Source of the DNA: JAOARY01 sp045345765
Lineage (GTDB): Bacteria > Bacillota > Clostridia > Peptostreptococcales > Peptostreptococcaceae
Direction: 5' to 3'
NCBI GenBank assembly: GCA_045345765.1
Contig: CP148265.1
Span: 1,922,001-1,986,000, forward strand
Length of the DNA stretch: 64,000 bases
This document shows, piece by piece, positions 1 to 8,633 of this stretch. Below the pieces are notes generated by a model. The model saw nothing but the letters and a program-made list of their open reading frames with translations, did not search any database and had not been told where the DNA came from. How positions within the stretch are numbered: position 1 is the stretch's first letter; each line of letters begins with the position of its first letter. The translations under genes and the position numbers were made by a program.

Positions 1-1390
1 CAATTCTATGAATTGACTTTTCGCTTTCAACTGATTTATTTTTTAGTACATCAATTGATTTATTACCTTCGATATTCTTATTCATTATAGATTTAGCAGC
101 ATCCATCATAGTTGTTGAATTATCAACTAGGTTATTAAATTGTGAATCTAAATTATTAACAAGTTCAACACATTTTTCTGATTCCTCAGCTTGGCTAGAA
201 GCACCGTTAGCTATTTCTGTAACAGTATTTGATACTTCTTGAGCAGTTGTAGAAGCAACATCAGTTGCAGTTGCAAGATTTTTGGCTGAATCATCAATAA
301 TATCTATTGTAGATTTAGTGTTTGTTATAAGAGAATTCATATTATTAAGCATTAAATTAAATGATTTTGCTAAGACCCCAATTTCATTTTTTGTTTTTAT
401 ATTAACATGTACATTTAAGTCTCCATTACTTGCTTTATTAGTAGCATCAACTAATTTATTTATAGGGTCAGTTAATTTTTTTGAATATAATACAGATGCA
501 ATTGATCCTATTATTATAGAAAGAAGCGTAAATATTAAAGTATTATAAAGAATATAATTTGTATGAGATTTTATTTCATCTATATTTATAGAACCAACAA
601 CTGTCCAATCACAGCCATCTAATTTTGCATAACTATAGACATAATCTTTACCATCATAAGATGCTCTTGTTAAACCTTCTCTTTTGTTAGATTTTAAAGC
701 ATTTACTAAGGCTTCATTACTCATAGTTTCTCCGATTTGTTCTTGGTATTCATGTGCCATAATTTTATTATTTGCATCTAATAAAAAGGCATGTCCACCA
801 TTACCAATAGTTATATCACCAATTTTTTCTGATAATCTTTTTAAAGATATATCTATTGCCAAAACTCCAACTAATTCATTATCTTTTTTTATTGGAGCAG
901 AATAAGTAATTACATGAGTTTTAGAGCGTTCATCAAAATAAGGGTCACTACAGACTACGCTGTCTTTAGCAACAGCATTTTTATACCAAGGTCTTGTAGT
1001 AGGGTCATATGTACCATTTGAATTTAAATCTAAATAAGGATATATTTTAGTATCTTTATTTGGAAATCCCATATAAACATAATCAACATCTTCAAATGAA
1101 TTTTGATATTGTTCAAATTCACTTAAAATTTCATCAAGTGATTCTTGTGAATTTTGATTATAATTAACTAAATTATTGCTCTTTGATATGTACGAAGCTG
1201 ATTGCTTATATATATCTAAATAAGTCAAAATTCCGTTTCTTGTTTCTTTTGTAGTAGACATAGAGGTTGATTCAAGACCTTTTGTCAAAACCTCTTTGGA
1301 TCTTAAATAATTGAAACTTCCTTGTGTAATAAGAGGAATACTTATTAAAATAAGGAACATAACAATAAGATTATTCTTAATTTTTTTCAT
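1..1390 (-). CDS. methyl-accepting chemotaxis protein, C-terminus cut by window edge
   Basis: Reading leftwards from ATG at 1390-1388 the frame stays open to the window edge (463 codons seen). The start is preceded by an AAGGAAG ribosome site. The protein begins with a membrane anchor (MKKIKNNLIVMFLILISIPL), followed by a long extracytoplasmic sensor of dCache type containing RPWYKNA and DISLKRL. A second membrane segment lies near 550-480, then a HAMP linker (KKLTDPINKLVDATNKAS) and the start of the coiled-coil signalling domain (KNEIGVLAKSFNLM onward). The conserved signalling tip lies beyond the window. As a family it senses a small ligand outside the cell and controls CheA at the flagellar motor. 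The ligand is unknown. Confidence 0.9.
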   Translation of the reverse strand, partial: MKKIKNNLIVMFLILISIPLITQGSFNYLRSKEVLTKGLESTSMSTTKETRNGILTYLDIYKQSASYISKSNNLVNYNQNSQESLDEILSEFEQYQNSFEDVDYVYMGFPNKDTKIYPYLDLNSNGTYDPTTRPWYKNAVAKDSVVCSDPYFDERSKTHVITYSAPIKKDNELVGVLAIDISLKRLSEKIGDITIGNGGHAFLLDANNKIMAHEYQEQIGETMSNEALVNALKSNKREGLTRASYDGKDYVYSYAKLDGCDWTVVGSINIDEIKSHTNYILYNTLIFTLLSIIIGSIASVLYSKKLTDPINKLVDATNKASNGDLNVHVNIKTKNEIGVLAKSFNLMLNNMNSLITNTKSTIDIIDDSAKNLATATDVASTTAQEVSNTVTEIANGASSQAEESEKCVELVNNLDSQFNNLVDNSTTMMDAAKSIMNKNIEGNKSIDVLKNKSVESEKSIHRI

Positions 1391-1477
1391 CTCTATCACT
1401 TCCTTTTTTAAACTTTAATTTTAAAATAGAATTAAAAAATAATATCAATTTTTCTAAAATTTAATATTATCTATAAT

Positions 1478-1506
1478 ATATTAATATAAAGAATTAGAAT
1501 AATCAA
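1478..1506 (-). promoter_or_regulatory. candidate sigma-A promoter of the chemoreceptor gene
   Basis: On the minus strand TTGATT (1506-1501) and TAATAT (1483-1478) are separated by 17 bp, about 90 bp upstream of the chemoreceptor start. The region is very AT-rich, so chance matches are likely. No motility sigma-28 element was recognised. Confidence 0.35.
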
Positions 1507-1569
1507 CTTTAAAACTTATTGACTATTGCAAATTTAATAAATAGTAATATTTTATTATAAAAAATAATA

Positions 1570-1608
1570 AAAAAGATCCCTTTTAAAATTAAAAAAAGAG
1601 ATCTTTTT
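1570..1608. terminator. bidirectional terminator hairpin
   Basis: Arms AAAAAGATC and GATCTTTTT enclose a further imperfect CCTTTT/AAAAGA pairing. T-rich tracts are present on both strands. It lies just downstream of the minus-strand gene ending at 1695 and is its likely terminator. The rest of the 1391-1694 gap holds only the promoter candidate. Confidence 0.6.
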
Positions 1609-1694
1609 CCTATTTTTATAATGAATATTAAAAAAGTATAATTAAATTTAACTGAAAATATTTACAAAAAACAACAATAATAAAGAATATTCTG

Positions 1695-2249
1695 TCAATA
1701 AACCAAAACCTCTAAACGCTTAGTCTTAAAAGCTTCTTCTATTGTTAAATCTTTAATTCTAGCTTTTTCAAGAAGTTCAGATTCGGTTCTTGTTTTTATG
1801 AAATTTCTACTATTTAAAGCTGTAAAAATATAATAACTATGTTCTATTAAGGTTATATTATATTTCTCATCTTCGTATATAAGATCTATTTTGTCTTTGT
1901 TTTTAAGATCTTTTAAAAAGTCATTATAATTGTATTCTATGAACTTTGGAAAAACAATTCTAAGAGGTTCGTAATTAATTACCTTTTCATACATTTTAAT
2001 AATACCATTATCAAACAAATCCGAGATATTTAGATTTTTCTTTTTTAAGAATTTCATCATAGATTTTATATCTTTAAATCTATAATCTTCATCTAAATCT
2101 ATATCTGTAAAAATATATCTTCGTTCATATCTAGATACAGAGTAAAATTTATCTTGAATTTTAAATTTTAAAGCTGCACCATTTTTTATATCTCTGTAAA
2201 AATCAATATAGTAATAATCAATATCTTTTAAAGAAAGCCACTTAACCAT
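1695..2249 (-). CDS. uncharacterised 184-aa protein with an internal tandem duplication
   Basis: ATG at 2249 follows an AGGAGG site 7-8 nt away, so translation is well supported. I do not recognise the family. There is no signal peptide or membrane segment, so it is probably cytosolic. The protein is lysine and tyrosine rich. Two halves align by eye. Residues about 22-80 (ALKFKIQDKFYSVS, RRYIFTDID, FLKKKNLNISDLF) match residues about 116-176 (KIDLIYEDEKYNITLI, SYYIFTALN, LEKARIKDLTIEEAF). Each half suggests a beta-hairpin followed by helices. The gene appears to stand alone, with its own terminator at 1570-1608. Confidence 0.7.
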   Translation of the reverse strand: MVKWLSLKDIDYYYIDFYRDIKNGAALKFKIQDKFYSVSRYERRYIFTDIDLDEDYRFKDIKSMMKFLKKKNLNISDLFDNGIIKMYEKVINYEPLRIVFPKFIEYNYNDFLKDLKNKDKIDLIYEDEKYNITLIEHSYYIFTALNSRNFIKTRTESELLEKARIKDLTIEEAFKTKRLEVLVY

Positions 2250-2537
2250 AAAAAAACCTCCTAAATTTTCGACATCAAATAAAAATAATTAATAAATAGG
2301 TTATAGAAGCTTCGATATTAATAAAACAATTAAAAGGAGAAATCTATATATTATATTTATACACATAAAAATTAAAATTAAAAATAAAATTCGAAATAAA
2401 TTAAAATTTAAAAATGTTTTAAATTAGTCATTATTTTTATTATTCAAAAGAAGTTTAAGGGGTAGAAAATATAATAGTGGAAAAATTTTTAACGACCTAT
2501 GATTTGAAGGGAGTCATTCATTAGGGAGGGTGATGTT

Positions 2538-3893
2538 ATGATTAATGAAAAAAAAGCATTTTTTAACAAAAACTATACATTTGATGTTGATTTTAAGTTA
2601 GAACAACTAAATAATTTGAAAAAGAGTATAAAAAATAATGAACAGCTCATATTAGATGCATTGAAAGCAGATTTGTACAAATGTGAATTTGAAGCCTATG
2701 AAACAGAACTTATGATGGTTTATGAAAGTATAAATTATTTTATTAAAAATTTAAAAAAATTAGATAAACCAAAGAAGGTAAAAACACCTATTCATTTTAG
2801 ACCGTCAAATTCTTATGTGATAAGAAGACCTTATGGTGTTAGCCTTATAATTTCTCCTTGGAATTATCCTTTTTCTTTAGCAATGGATCCATTAATAGGA
2901 GCTATTGCAGGTGGAAATTGTGCAGTTATAAAACCATCAGAATATGCAAAATCTGTGTCAAAAGTAATAAAAAAAATTATAGAAGAAACTTTTGCAAAGG
3001 AGTATATTGAGGTTATAGAAGGAGATTACAAGGTTAGTGAAGATTTATTAGAATTAGATTTTGACCATATATTTTTTACAGGAAGCACAAAGATAGGAAA
3101 GATAATAATGAACAGGGCTTCAAGAAATTTAATTCCAATAACTTTGGAATTAGGTGGTAAAAGTCCAACTATTGTGCATTTAGATTCCGATATAAAAGAA
3201 GCTTGTAAAAAAATAGTTTGGGCAAAGTTTATAAATTGTGGTCAAACTTGTGTAGCACCAGATTATGTGCTTGTTCATTATAATGTATATGATGAATTTT
3301 TAAAGGAGCTTAAAAAGACTATAATAAAGTTTTATGGCAAAAATCCTTTAAAGAGTAAATCTTATTCAAGGATTATAAATCTAAAGCATTTTAAGAGAGT
3401 ACTTAATATGATAAATTTTAAAAAAATTTATCATGGTGGAAAATTTATAGAAGAAGAACTATATATAGAACCTACAGTTCTTACAAATGTAAATTTTCAC
3501 GATACTATTATGCAAGAAGAAATATTTGGACCAGTTCTTCCTGTTATAAAATATGAGGATATAGATACAGTTATAAATATATTGAATAAAAAAGAAAATC
3601 CACTTGCTCTTTATGTGTTTACGAGTAATACAAATATAGCGAATAAAGTTGTAAATTCAATAACTTTTGGTGGTGGTTGTATAAATGATACACTTGTTCA
3701 TACATCTAACATACATCTACCATTTGGAGGAGTCAAACAATCAGGAATGGGTAGATACCATGGAAAAGCTTCATTTTATGAATTTACCTATGAAAAAAGT
3801 ATAATGGAAAAATATAAAAAGACTAAATTTGAACTTATTTATCCACCTTATAATAAGGCAAAGCTTATGATGCTTAAGAAGCTTTTTAAATAA
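2538..3893 (+). CDS. aldehyde dehydrogenase, class-3-like (NAD(P)+-dependent)
   Basis: This 451-residue protein has the ALDH superfamily layout without a signal peptide. It has the cofactor-fold motif PWNYPFSLA (107-115), the glycine turn TGSTKIG (181-187), the general-base motif ELGGKSP (E204) and the nucleophile motif GQTCVAP (C238). The later EEIFGPVLPV and PFGGVKQSGMGRY motifs are also present. The length and shortened N-terminus fit the class-3, YwdH-like group, which oxidises fatty or aromatic aldehydes to acids; the substrate cannot be told from sequence. The start ATG follows GGGAGGGTGATGTT. A terminator-like hairpin follows at 3953-3982. Confidence 0.92.
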   Translation: MINEKKAFFNKNYTFDVDFKLEQLNNLKKSIKNNEQLILDALKADLYKCEFEAYETELMMVYESINYFIKNLKKLDKPKKVKTPIHFRPSNSYVIRRPYGVSLIISPWNYPFSLAMDPLIGAIAGGNCAVIKPSEYAKSVSKVIKKIIEETFAKEYIEVIEGDYKVSEDLLELDFDHIFFTGSTKIGKIIMNRASRNLIPITLELGGKSPTIVHLDSDIKEACKKIVWAKFINCGQTCVAPDYVLVHYNVYDEFLKELKKTIIKFYGKNPLKSKSYSRIINLKHFKRVLNMINFKKIYHGGKFIEEELYIEPTVLTNVNFHDTIMQEEIFGPVLPVIKYEDIDTVINILNKKENPLALYVFTSNTNIANKVVNSITFGGGCINDTLVHTSNIHLPFGGVKQSGMGRYHGKASFYEFTYEKSIMEKYKKTKFELIYPPYNKAKLMMLKKLFK

Positions 3894-3908
3894 TTTTCAT
3901 GCTTTTTA

Positions 3909-3937
3909 TTGAAATACTTTAAGTTTTATAATATTAT
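3909..3937 (+). promoter_or_regulatory. candidate promoter for gltX
   Basis: TTGAAA and TATTAT are separated by 17 bp. The predicted start of transcription is just before the 3953-3982 hairpin, which would then lie in the gltX leader. Confidence 0.45.
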
Positions 3938-3952
3938 TTATATTAGTAAGTA

Positions 3953-3982
3953 AAAGGTATACTAACATTAGTATACCTTTTT
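3953..3982 (+). terminator. terminator-like hairpin between aldehyde dehydrogenase gene and gltX
   Basis: Perfect 11-bp arms AAAGGTATACT/AGTATACCTTT with a 6-nt loop are followed by T-rich sequence. It ends about 10 nt before the gltX ribosome site. It can end the upstream transcript, or act as a leader hairpin if the promoter at 3909 is used. Confidence 0.7.
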
Positions 3983-4007
3983 ATATGTTTATAAGGAGGA
4001 TTTTAAA

Positions 4008-5489
4008 ATGAGCGTTAGAGTTAGATTCGCACCAAGTCCAACAGGATTTGTGCATATAGGAAGTCTTAGAACTGCTCTTTATAACTACCTTTTTGCAAAA
4101 AAAATGGGTGGTACGTATTTATTAAGAGTTGAAGATACTGATAGAACAAGACTTGTAGATGGAGCTATAGAAAATATGCTTCATGCAATGTCATGGGCTA
4201 ATGTGGAGCATACAGAAGGTGTTGTATTAGGTGAAGATGGAAAGGTTACTCAAGTAGGAGAATACGGACCGTATATACAATCAGAAAGACTTGATATATA
4301 TAAAGAATATATAAAGACTTTATTAGAACAAGATAAAGCTTATTACTGTTTTTGTTCAAAAGATAGATTAGATAAAGTAAGACAAGTTCAAAAATCAGAA
4401 GGTAAAGTACCTAAGTATGATGGACATTGTAGAGGATTATCTAAAGAAGAAGTGCAAGCTAAGATAGATGCTGGGGAAGAATATGTTATAAGACTTAAAT
4501 TACCAGCTAATAAAGAAATCAAATTCAACGATATGGTTAGAGGAACCGTAAAAATGAACACTAATGATTTAGATGATCAGGTTCTTATGAAATCAGACGG
4601 ATTCCCAACTTACCATTTTGCAGTTGTTGTTGATGATTATTTAATGAAAATTACGCATATAATAAGAGGGGAAGAATGGATATCATCTACTCCAAAGCAT
4701 GTGTACTTATATGAAGCATTTGGATGGGAAGCACCAACTTTTGTTCATCTTCCAAATATATTAAATACAGAAAAGAAAAAATTAAGTAAAAGACATGGTG
4801 ATGTTGCAGTTGAAGACTTTAGAAAGAAGGGATATTTCCCAGAAGCTTTAGTTAATTATGTTGCACTTGTTGGTTGGTCACCAGAAGATAATCAAGAAAT
4901 ATTTAGTATGGATGAATTAGAAAAAGCATTTGATGTTAAAAGAGTTTCTAATAGTGGTGGAGTATTTGACACTAATAAATTAAACTGGGTATCTCAACAT
5001 TATATGAAAGATGCTGATGATGATGAACTTACTAAATTATGTATACCATTCTTAATAGAAACAAATATGATAACTAAGGAAGAAGCAGATGCTGATTATG
5101 ATAAGATAAAAGCCATGGTTTCTTTAGTTAAAGAAGGAATGCATTATGCAAAGGAAATCAGTGAGAAAGTTGATGTATTTTTCAAAGATGAACTTAAAAT
5201 AGAAGACCAAGAAGCTTTAGATTTCCTAAAATTAGAGCATATGCCAACATTATATCAAGCGTTAGAAGAAAAGATTTCTAATATGGATGAAATTCAAGCT
5301 GATCTTATAAAGCCTATGTTTAAAGAAATTCAAAAAGAACATGGAATAAAAGGCAAGAACTTATTTATGGGAACTAGGATATTAATAACTGGTCAAATGC
5401 ACGGACCAGAAATCCCTTATGTGGTTACTATTTTAGGAAAAGAAGAAGTATTAAAAAGAATGTCTTTTGTTAAACAAAATTATATGTAA
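4008..5489 (+). CDS. gltX: glutamate--tRNA ligase
   Basis: A 493-residue class I aminoacyl-tRNA synthetase that charges tRNA-Glu in the cytosol. In bacteria lacking a glutaminyl-tRNA synthetase it often also mischarges tRNA-Gln. The HIGH-type signature is PSPTGFVHIGSLRTA near the N-terminus, and the KMSKS-type loop is KKLSKRHGD at about residues 261-269. A cysteine-bearing stretch YYCFCSKDRL lies in the insertion domain. Length is standard. ATG follows AAGGAGGATTTTAAA. A strong terminator follows, so it appears monocistronic. Confidence 0.98.
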   Translation: MSVRVRFAPSPTGFVHIGSLRTALYNYLFAKKMGGTYLLRVEDTDRTRLVDGAIENMLHAMSWANVEHTEGVVLGEDGKVTQVGEYGPYIQSERLDIYKEYIKTLLEQDKAYYCFCSKDRLDKVRQVQKSEGKVPKYDGHCRGLSKEEVQAKIDAGEEYVIRLKLPANKEIKFNDMVRGTVKMNTNDLDDQVLMKSDGFPTYHFAVVVDDYLMKITHIIRGEEWISSTPKHVYLYEAFGWEAPTFVHLPNILNTEKKKLSKRHGDVAVEDFRKKGYFPEALVNYVALVGWSPEDNQEIFSMDELEKAFDVKRVSNSGGVFDTNKLNWVSQHYMKDADDDELTKLCIPFLIETNMITKEEADADYDKIKAMVSLVKEGMHYAKEISEKVDVFFKDELKIEDQEALDFLKLEHMPTLYQALEEKISNMDEIQADLIKPMFKEIQKEHGIKGKNLFMGTRILITGQMHGPEIPYVVTILGKEEVLKRMSFVKQNYM

Positions 5490-5512
5490 AAAGATGCTAT
5501 ATAAATATAAAG

Positions 5513-5544
5513 CTAGGGTATAAATTAATTACCCTAGTTTTTTT
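5513..5544 (+). terminator. gltX terminator
   Basis: Arms CTAGGGTA/TACCCTAG with a 9-nt loop, followed by a run of seven T. Confidence 0.9.
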
Positions 5545-5571
5545 ATAAAAAATTTATTAAAAGGTGATTTT

Positions 5572-6636
5572 ATGTTTAATAAACACAGAGATTTTGTAGA
5601 GAAAATATTTATTATATTTTTATTTTTAATATTGTTTTTAATATTTTTCAATAATTTTAATAATGCAAAAAATATATTATTGAGCTTTAAAAATATATTA
5701 AAGCCATTTTTTATAGCTATGTTTATAGCTTATTTATTTAATCCTCTTATAAATATATTACAAAAGAGTATTAAAAGTAGAGGTATTTGTATAGCTATAG
5801 TATATTTAAGTTTTTTAGGTGCATTGCTTTCATTATTTTTATTTGCATTACCAACAACAATAAAACATATAACACAAATTATAAATGAAATTGCATCTAG
5901 TCAATATCAGTTAAATGATGATTTATATAAAATATTTGGTGTTTACGAGGATGAAGTTAGAGCTGGTATAGCAAACCTTTATTCTAAAATACCACTTATA
6001 TTAAATTATTTATTTAATAATCTGGTAAATATATTAAGGAATTTCGCTGATGTTTCAATAACTAGTTTTTTAGCACTTGTACTATCAATTTATATGGAAA
6101 TAGATAAAAAGAATTTGATGAAACTTTCAAAAGAAATAGTAAAGATGTTTTTGGATGAGCAAAAATCTAATGAATTTTTCAAATTCATGAAAGAAGTAAA
6201 TAAGATTTTTTCAAAATTCTTAACAGGACTTGTTATAGAAGCCCTTATTATGGGATGTTTAGCTCTTATAGGATTTAGTTTAATTAATATAAAATATAAA
6301 TTCTTACTTGCAAGCATTGTTTGCATGACAAATGTAATTCCTTATATAGGACCGTTTATAGGTGCGATACCTGCTGTTATAGTAACACTTATAAATACGC
6401 CAGAAAAAACTTTATGGGTAGCATTTTATATACTTATAATACAACAATTAGACGGAAATTTTATAGGTCCAAAGATAATGGGGAATTTTATAGGTTTATC
6501 ACCTATTTGGATTATACTGGCTATTAGTATAGGAGGAACATTCTTTTCTCTTCCTGGTATAATTTTTTCTGTTCCAGTAGCTGCAATTATAAAAATTATT
6601 TTTATAAGAATAAAAAATTCAAAGCTAGCTAGTTAA
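5572..6636 (+). CDS. AI-2E family transporter (PerM/YtvI-like membrane protein)
   Basis: A 354-residue integral membrane protein. Hydrophobic segments occur near residues 11-28, 36-59, 68-92, 150-170, 215-245 and 250-345. The family signatures include the N-terminal FFIAMFIAYLFNPLI and the late SIVCMTNVIPYIGPFIGAIP and GNFIGLSPIWIILA motifs. Members are proposed exporters, some linked to autoinducer-2, others to sodium/proton exchange or sporulation. The substrate here is unknown. The gene lies between two terminators and has an AAAGGTGATTTT ribosome site. Confidence 0.88.
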   Translation: MFNKHRDFVEKIFIIFLFLILFLIFFNNFNNAKNILLSFKNILKPFFIAMFIAYLFNPLINILQKSIKSRGICIAIVYLSFLGALLSLFLFALPTTIKHITQIINEIASSQYQLNDDLYKIFGVYEDEVRAGIANLYSKIPLILNYLFNNLVNILRNFADVSITSFLALVLSIYMEIDKKNLMKLSKEIVKMFLDEQKSNEFFKFMKEVNKIFSKFLTGLVIEALIMGCLALIGFSLINIKYKFLLASIVCMTNVIPYIGPFIGAIPAVIVTLINTPEKTLWVAFYILIIQQLDGNFIGPKIMGNFIGLSPIWIILAISIGGTFFSLPGIIFSVPVAAIIKIIFIRIKNSKLAS

Positions 6637-6710
6637 AGTATTATAAAAATATAGAGTATGAAGTTTATAAGAATAAAATAGAATTTAAAAGAAATTATTA
6701 AATTTTTTAA

Positions 6711-6740
6711 TTGACAGTTATTTAGTTGATAATATATAAT
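6711..6740 (+). promoter_or_regulatory. promoter of cysK
   Basis: TTGACA and TATAAT are both consensus, with an 18-bp spacer. Transcription should start near 6747, which lies inside the 5' arm of the following hairpin. Confidence 0.7.
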
Positions 6741-6741
6741 C

Positions 6742-6784
6742 GTTTTAATTCCGAGTTTTAAACTAGGGATTAAAACTTTTTTTA
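6742..6784 (+). terminator. terminator-like hairpin overlapping the predicted cysK start site
   Basis: Arms GTTTTAATTCC/GGGATTAAAAC (one G-U pair) are followed by seven T. It lies directly between the TATAAT box and the cysK ribosome site. It probably ends transcripts from the gene at 5572. It could also form a 5' hairpin on cysK mRNA if transcription starts a few bases earlier than predicted. Confidence 0.7.
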
Positions 6785-6801
6785 TTTAAGGAGGAGATTC
6801 A

Positions 6802-7716
6802 TTGATTTATGATAATATAACAAATTTAATAGGTAAAACACCTATTATCAAATTAAACAAATTACAATCAGAAGATATGGCTGATATTTATTTGAAGTTA
6901 GAATCATTTAATCCTGGTGGGTCGATAAAAGATAGGATTGCACTAAATATGATTGAAGAAATGGAAAAGAGATTTGAAATAAAACCTGGCTATACATTAG
7001 TGGAACCTACAAGTGGAAATACAGGAATTGGACTTGCGATGATAAGTGCGTATAAGGGATACGAAATGATTCTTGTTATGCCAGATACTATGAGCACAGA
7101 AAGACGAAATTTATTAAAAGCATATGGAGCCAAACTTATATTGACAGATGGTAAGCTTGGGATGAAGGGTGCTATAGAAAAAGCCAAGGAAATAGTATTG
7201 AATAATAAAAATCATGTATTAATAGGTCAGTTTGAAAATATGGATAATAAAAATGCGCATATAAAAACTACAGCAAAAGAAATTTTAAAAGATTTTTCTT
7301 CTTTAGATGCTTTTGTGGCTGGTGTTGGTACAGGTGGTACTATAAGTGGCGTATCAGAAGTATTAAAAAAATATTATAAAGATATAGATATTATAGCAAT
7401 AGAACCAAAAGATTCGGCTGTATTAAGTGGTCAAAAATCGGGATCTCATAAAATACAAGGTATAGGAGCTGGTTTTATTCCTAATATATTGAATGTTGAG
7501 GTTATTGATGATATAGTAAGGGTAAGCAATGAAGAAGCTATAAATACTATGAAGTTGCTTGCAAGAAAAGAAGGAATCCTTTCTGGAATATCTTCAGGTG
7601 CAGCGTTATTTGGAGCTTTAAAAATTGCTAAAAAACTTGGAAAAGGTAAAAAAGTTCTTGTGATATTACCTGATACAGGAGAGAGATATTTAAGTGGAGG
7701 TGTTTTTAATGACTGA
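6802..7716 (+). CDS. cysK: cysteine synthase (O-acetylserine sulfhydrylase)
   Basis: A 304-residue PLP enzyme making cysteine from O-acetylserine and sulfide. The PLP lysine lies in SFNPGGSIKDRIA (about residues 34-46). The substrate loop PTSGNTGIG and the phosphate-binding GVGTGGTISG are both present, and the C-terminus ends PDTGERYLSGGVF. The start is TTG at 6802, placed 8 nt after AAGGAGGAG. The stop codon overlaps a small Cys-rich ORF, and cysE follows, so substrate synthesis and use are clustered. Confidence 0.97.
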   Translation: MIYDNITNLIGKTPIIKLNKLQSEDMADIYLKLESFNPGGSIKDRIALNMIEEMEKRFEIKPGYTLVEPTSGNTGIGLAMISAYKGYEMILVMPDTMSTERRNLLKAYGAKLILTDGKLGMKGAIEKAKEIVLNNKNHVLIGQFENMDNKNAHIKTTAKEILKDFSSLDAFVAGVGTGGTISGVSEVLKKYYKDIDIIAIEPKDSAVLSGQKSGSHKIQGIGAGFIPNILNVEVIDDIVRVSNEEAINTMKLLARKEGILSGISSGAALFGALKIAKKLGKGKKVLVILPDTGERYLSGGVFND

Positions 7717-7786
7717 TAAAGAAGACTGTTGTGGTTGTTGCTTATTATATAGAATTTTAAAAGAAAGGAGTTGTTTATTTATATAA
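7709..7786 (+). CDS. 25-codon cysteine-rich mini-ORF overlapping the end of cysK
   Basis: ATG at 7709 overlaps the cysK stop by 8 nt. It lies 8 nt after GGAGG (7696-7700), a better ribosome site than many real genes here have. The peptide is MTDKEDCCGCCLLYRILKER followed by SCLFI; five of 25 residues are Cys, four of them in CCGCC. The last third of the ORF lies in the 5' arm of a 20-bp inverted repeat. It could be a leader peptide sensing charged Cys-tRNA, or a small metal- or thiol-binding protein. No family is recognised. Confidence 0.55.
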   Translation: MTDKEDCCGCCLLYRILKERSCLFI

Positions 7787-7826
7787 TTAAAAATTATTCT
7801 TAGTTGTATAAATAAACGACTCCTTT
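7764..7826 (+). repeat. long inverted repeat between cysK and cysE
   Basis: The 20-bp arms at 7764-7783 and 7807-7826 pair completely with one G-U, around a 23-nt loop. The 5' arm carries AAAGGAG and overlaps the end of the mini-ORF. The 3' arm carries the complementary CTCCTTT. No T-run follows, so it is not a classic terminator. It may be an RNA-processing or stability element, or part of attenuation. Confidence 0.7.
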
Positions 7827-7897
7827 CTTAAGACAATCGCAATGAAAATATATATTTAAAATATAAAATTTAAATATAATTTAAACTTTATATTTTT

Positions 7898-7924
7898 ATA
7901 ACATAATCCACAGGAATATGTTAT
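7898..7924. promoter_or_regulatory. candidate operator: 27-bp near-perfect palindrome upstream of cysE
   Basis: The two halves ATAACATAATCC and GGAATATGTTAT are inverted repeats with one mismatch around a central ACA. They lie about 150 bp before cysE in otherwise low-complexity sequence. The TCC..GGA core resembles sites of Rrf2-type cysteine regulators such as CymR, but I cannot confirm the regulator. The rest of 7827-8074 is AT-rich, with nothing else recognised. Confidence 0.45.
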
Positions 7925-8074
7925 CATTAATTGAGTATAATCTGTTTAAGACTTAAAAATAGGTAATTTTAATTGAAAATATAAAAAATATAATTTGTTA
8001 AATTGCAAAAAAATTAAATCAATTAAAAATATAAAATTTATCAAATATTTAAATTGCAAGAAAGGAATTTATTA

Positions 8075-8602
8075 ATGTTCGAATTATTAAAATCATATAA
8101 AGAAAAAGATCCAGCGGCATCTAGTTTGATAGAAGTATTTTTGACTTACCCTGGAGTACATGCAATATTTTTCTATAGAATGTCAAATTTTTTTTACAAG
8201 ATAAAATTAAAACTTTTGGCTAGAATAATTTCTAATATGGGTAGATTTTTTACAGGTGTTGAAATACATCCAGGAGCGACAATTGGAAGAAGATTATTTA
8301 TAGATCATGGTTTAGGTATAGTTATTGGTGAAACAGCTATAATTGGAGATGATGTTACTATATATCATCAAGTAACACTTGGTGGGACTGGTAAAGAGGT
8401 TGGGAAAAGACATCCAACTGTTGGTAATAATGTGTTTATATCAGGTGGAGCAAAGGTGTTAGGAAATATAAATATTGGGGACAATGTTAAAATTGGAGCT
8501 AATGCTGTTGTATTAAAAGATGTTCCAGATGGATGTACGGTTGTAGGAATTCCTGCTAAAATAGTAAGAAAAAATGGAAATAAAGTAAGAGAAGTTTTAT
8601 AA
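8075..8602 (+). CDS. cysE: serine O-acetyltransferase
   Basis: Makes O-acetylserine from serine and acetyl-CoA, the substrate for the CysK encoded upstream. The ATG at 8075 is chosen because GAAAGGA lies 7-8 nt before it; an in-frame upstream TTG at 8054 has no site. This gives 175 residues, normal for the short Firmicute form. The left-handed beta-helix hexapeptides are visible (GATIGRRLFIDHGLGIVIGE, then NNVFISGGAKVLGNINIGD and GIPAKIV). His residues in the DHG and YHQVTLGGTG motifs are those expected at the active site. Confidence 0.96.
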   Translation: MFELLKSYKEKDPAASSLIEVFLTYPGVHAIFFYRMSNFFYKIKLKLLARIISNMGRFFTGVEIHPGATIGRRLFIDHGLGIVIGETAIIGDDVTIYHQVTLGGTGKEVGKRHPTVGNNVFISGGAKVLGNINIGDNVKIGANAVVLKDVPDGCTVVGIPAKIVRKNGNKVREVL

Positions 8603-8633
8603 TATATAAATAGATTAAAAAGAATTGGAGGTG

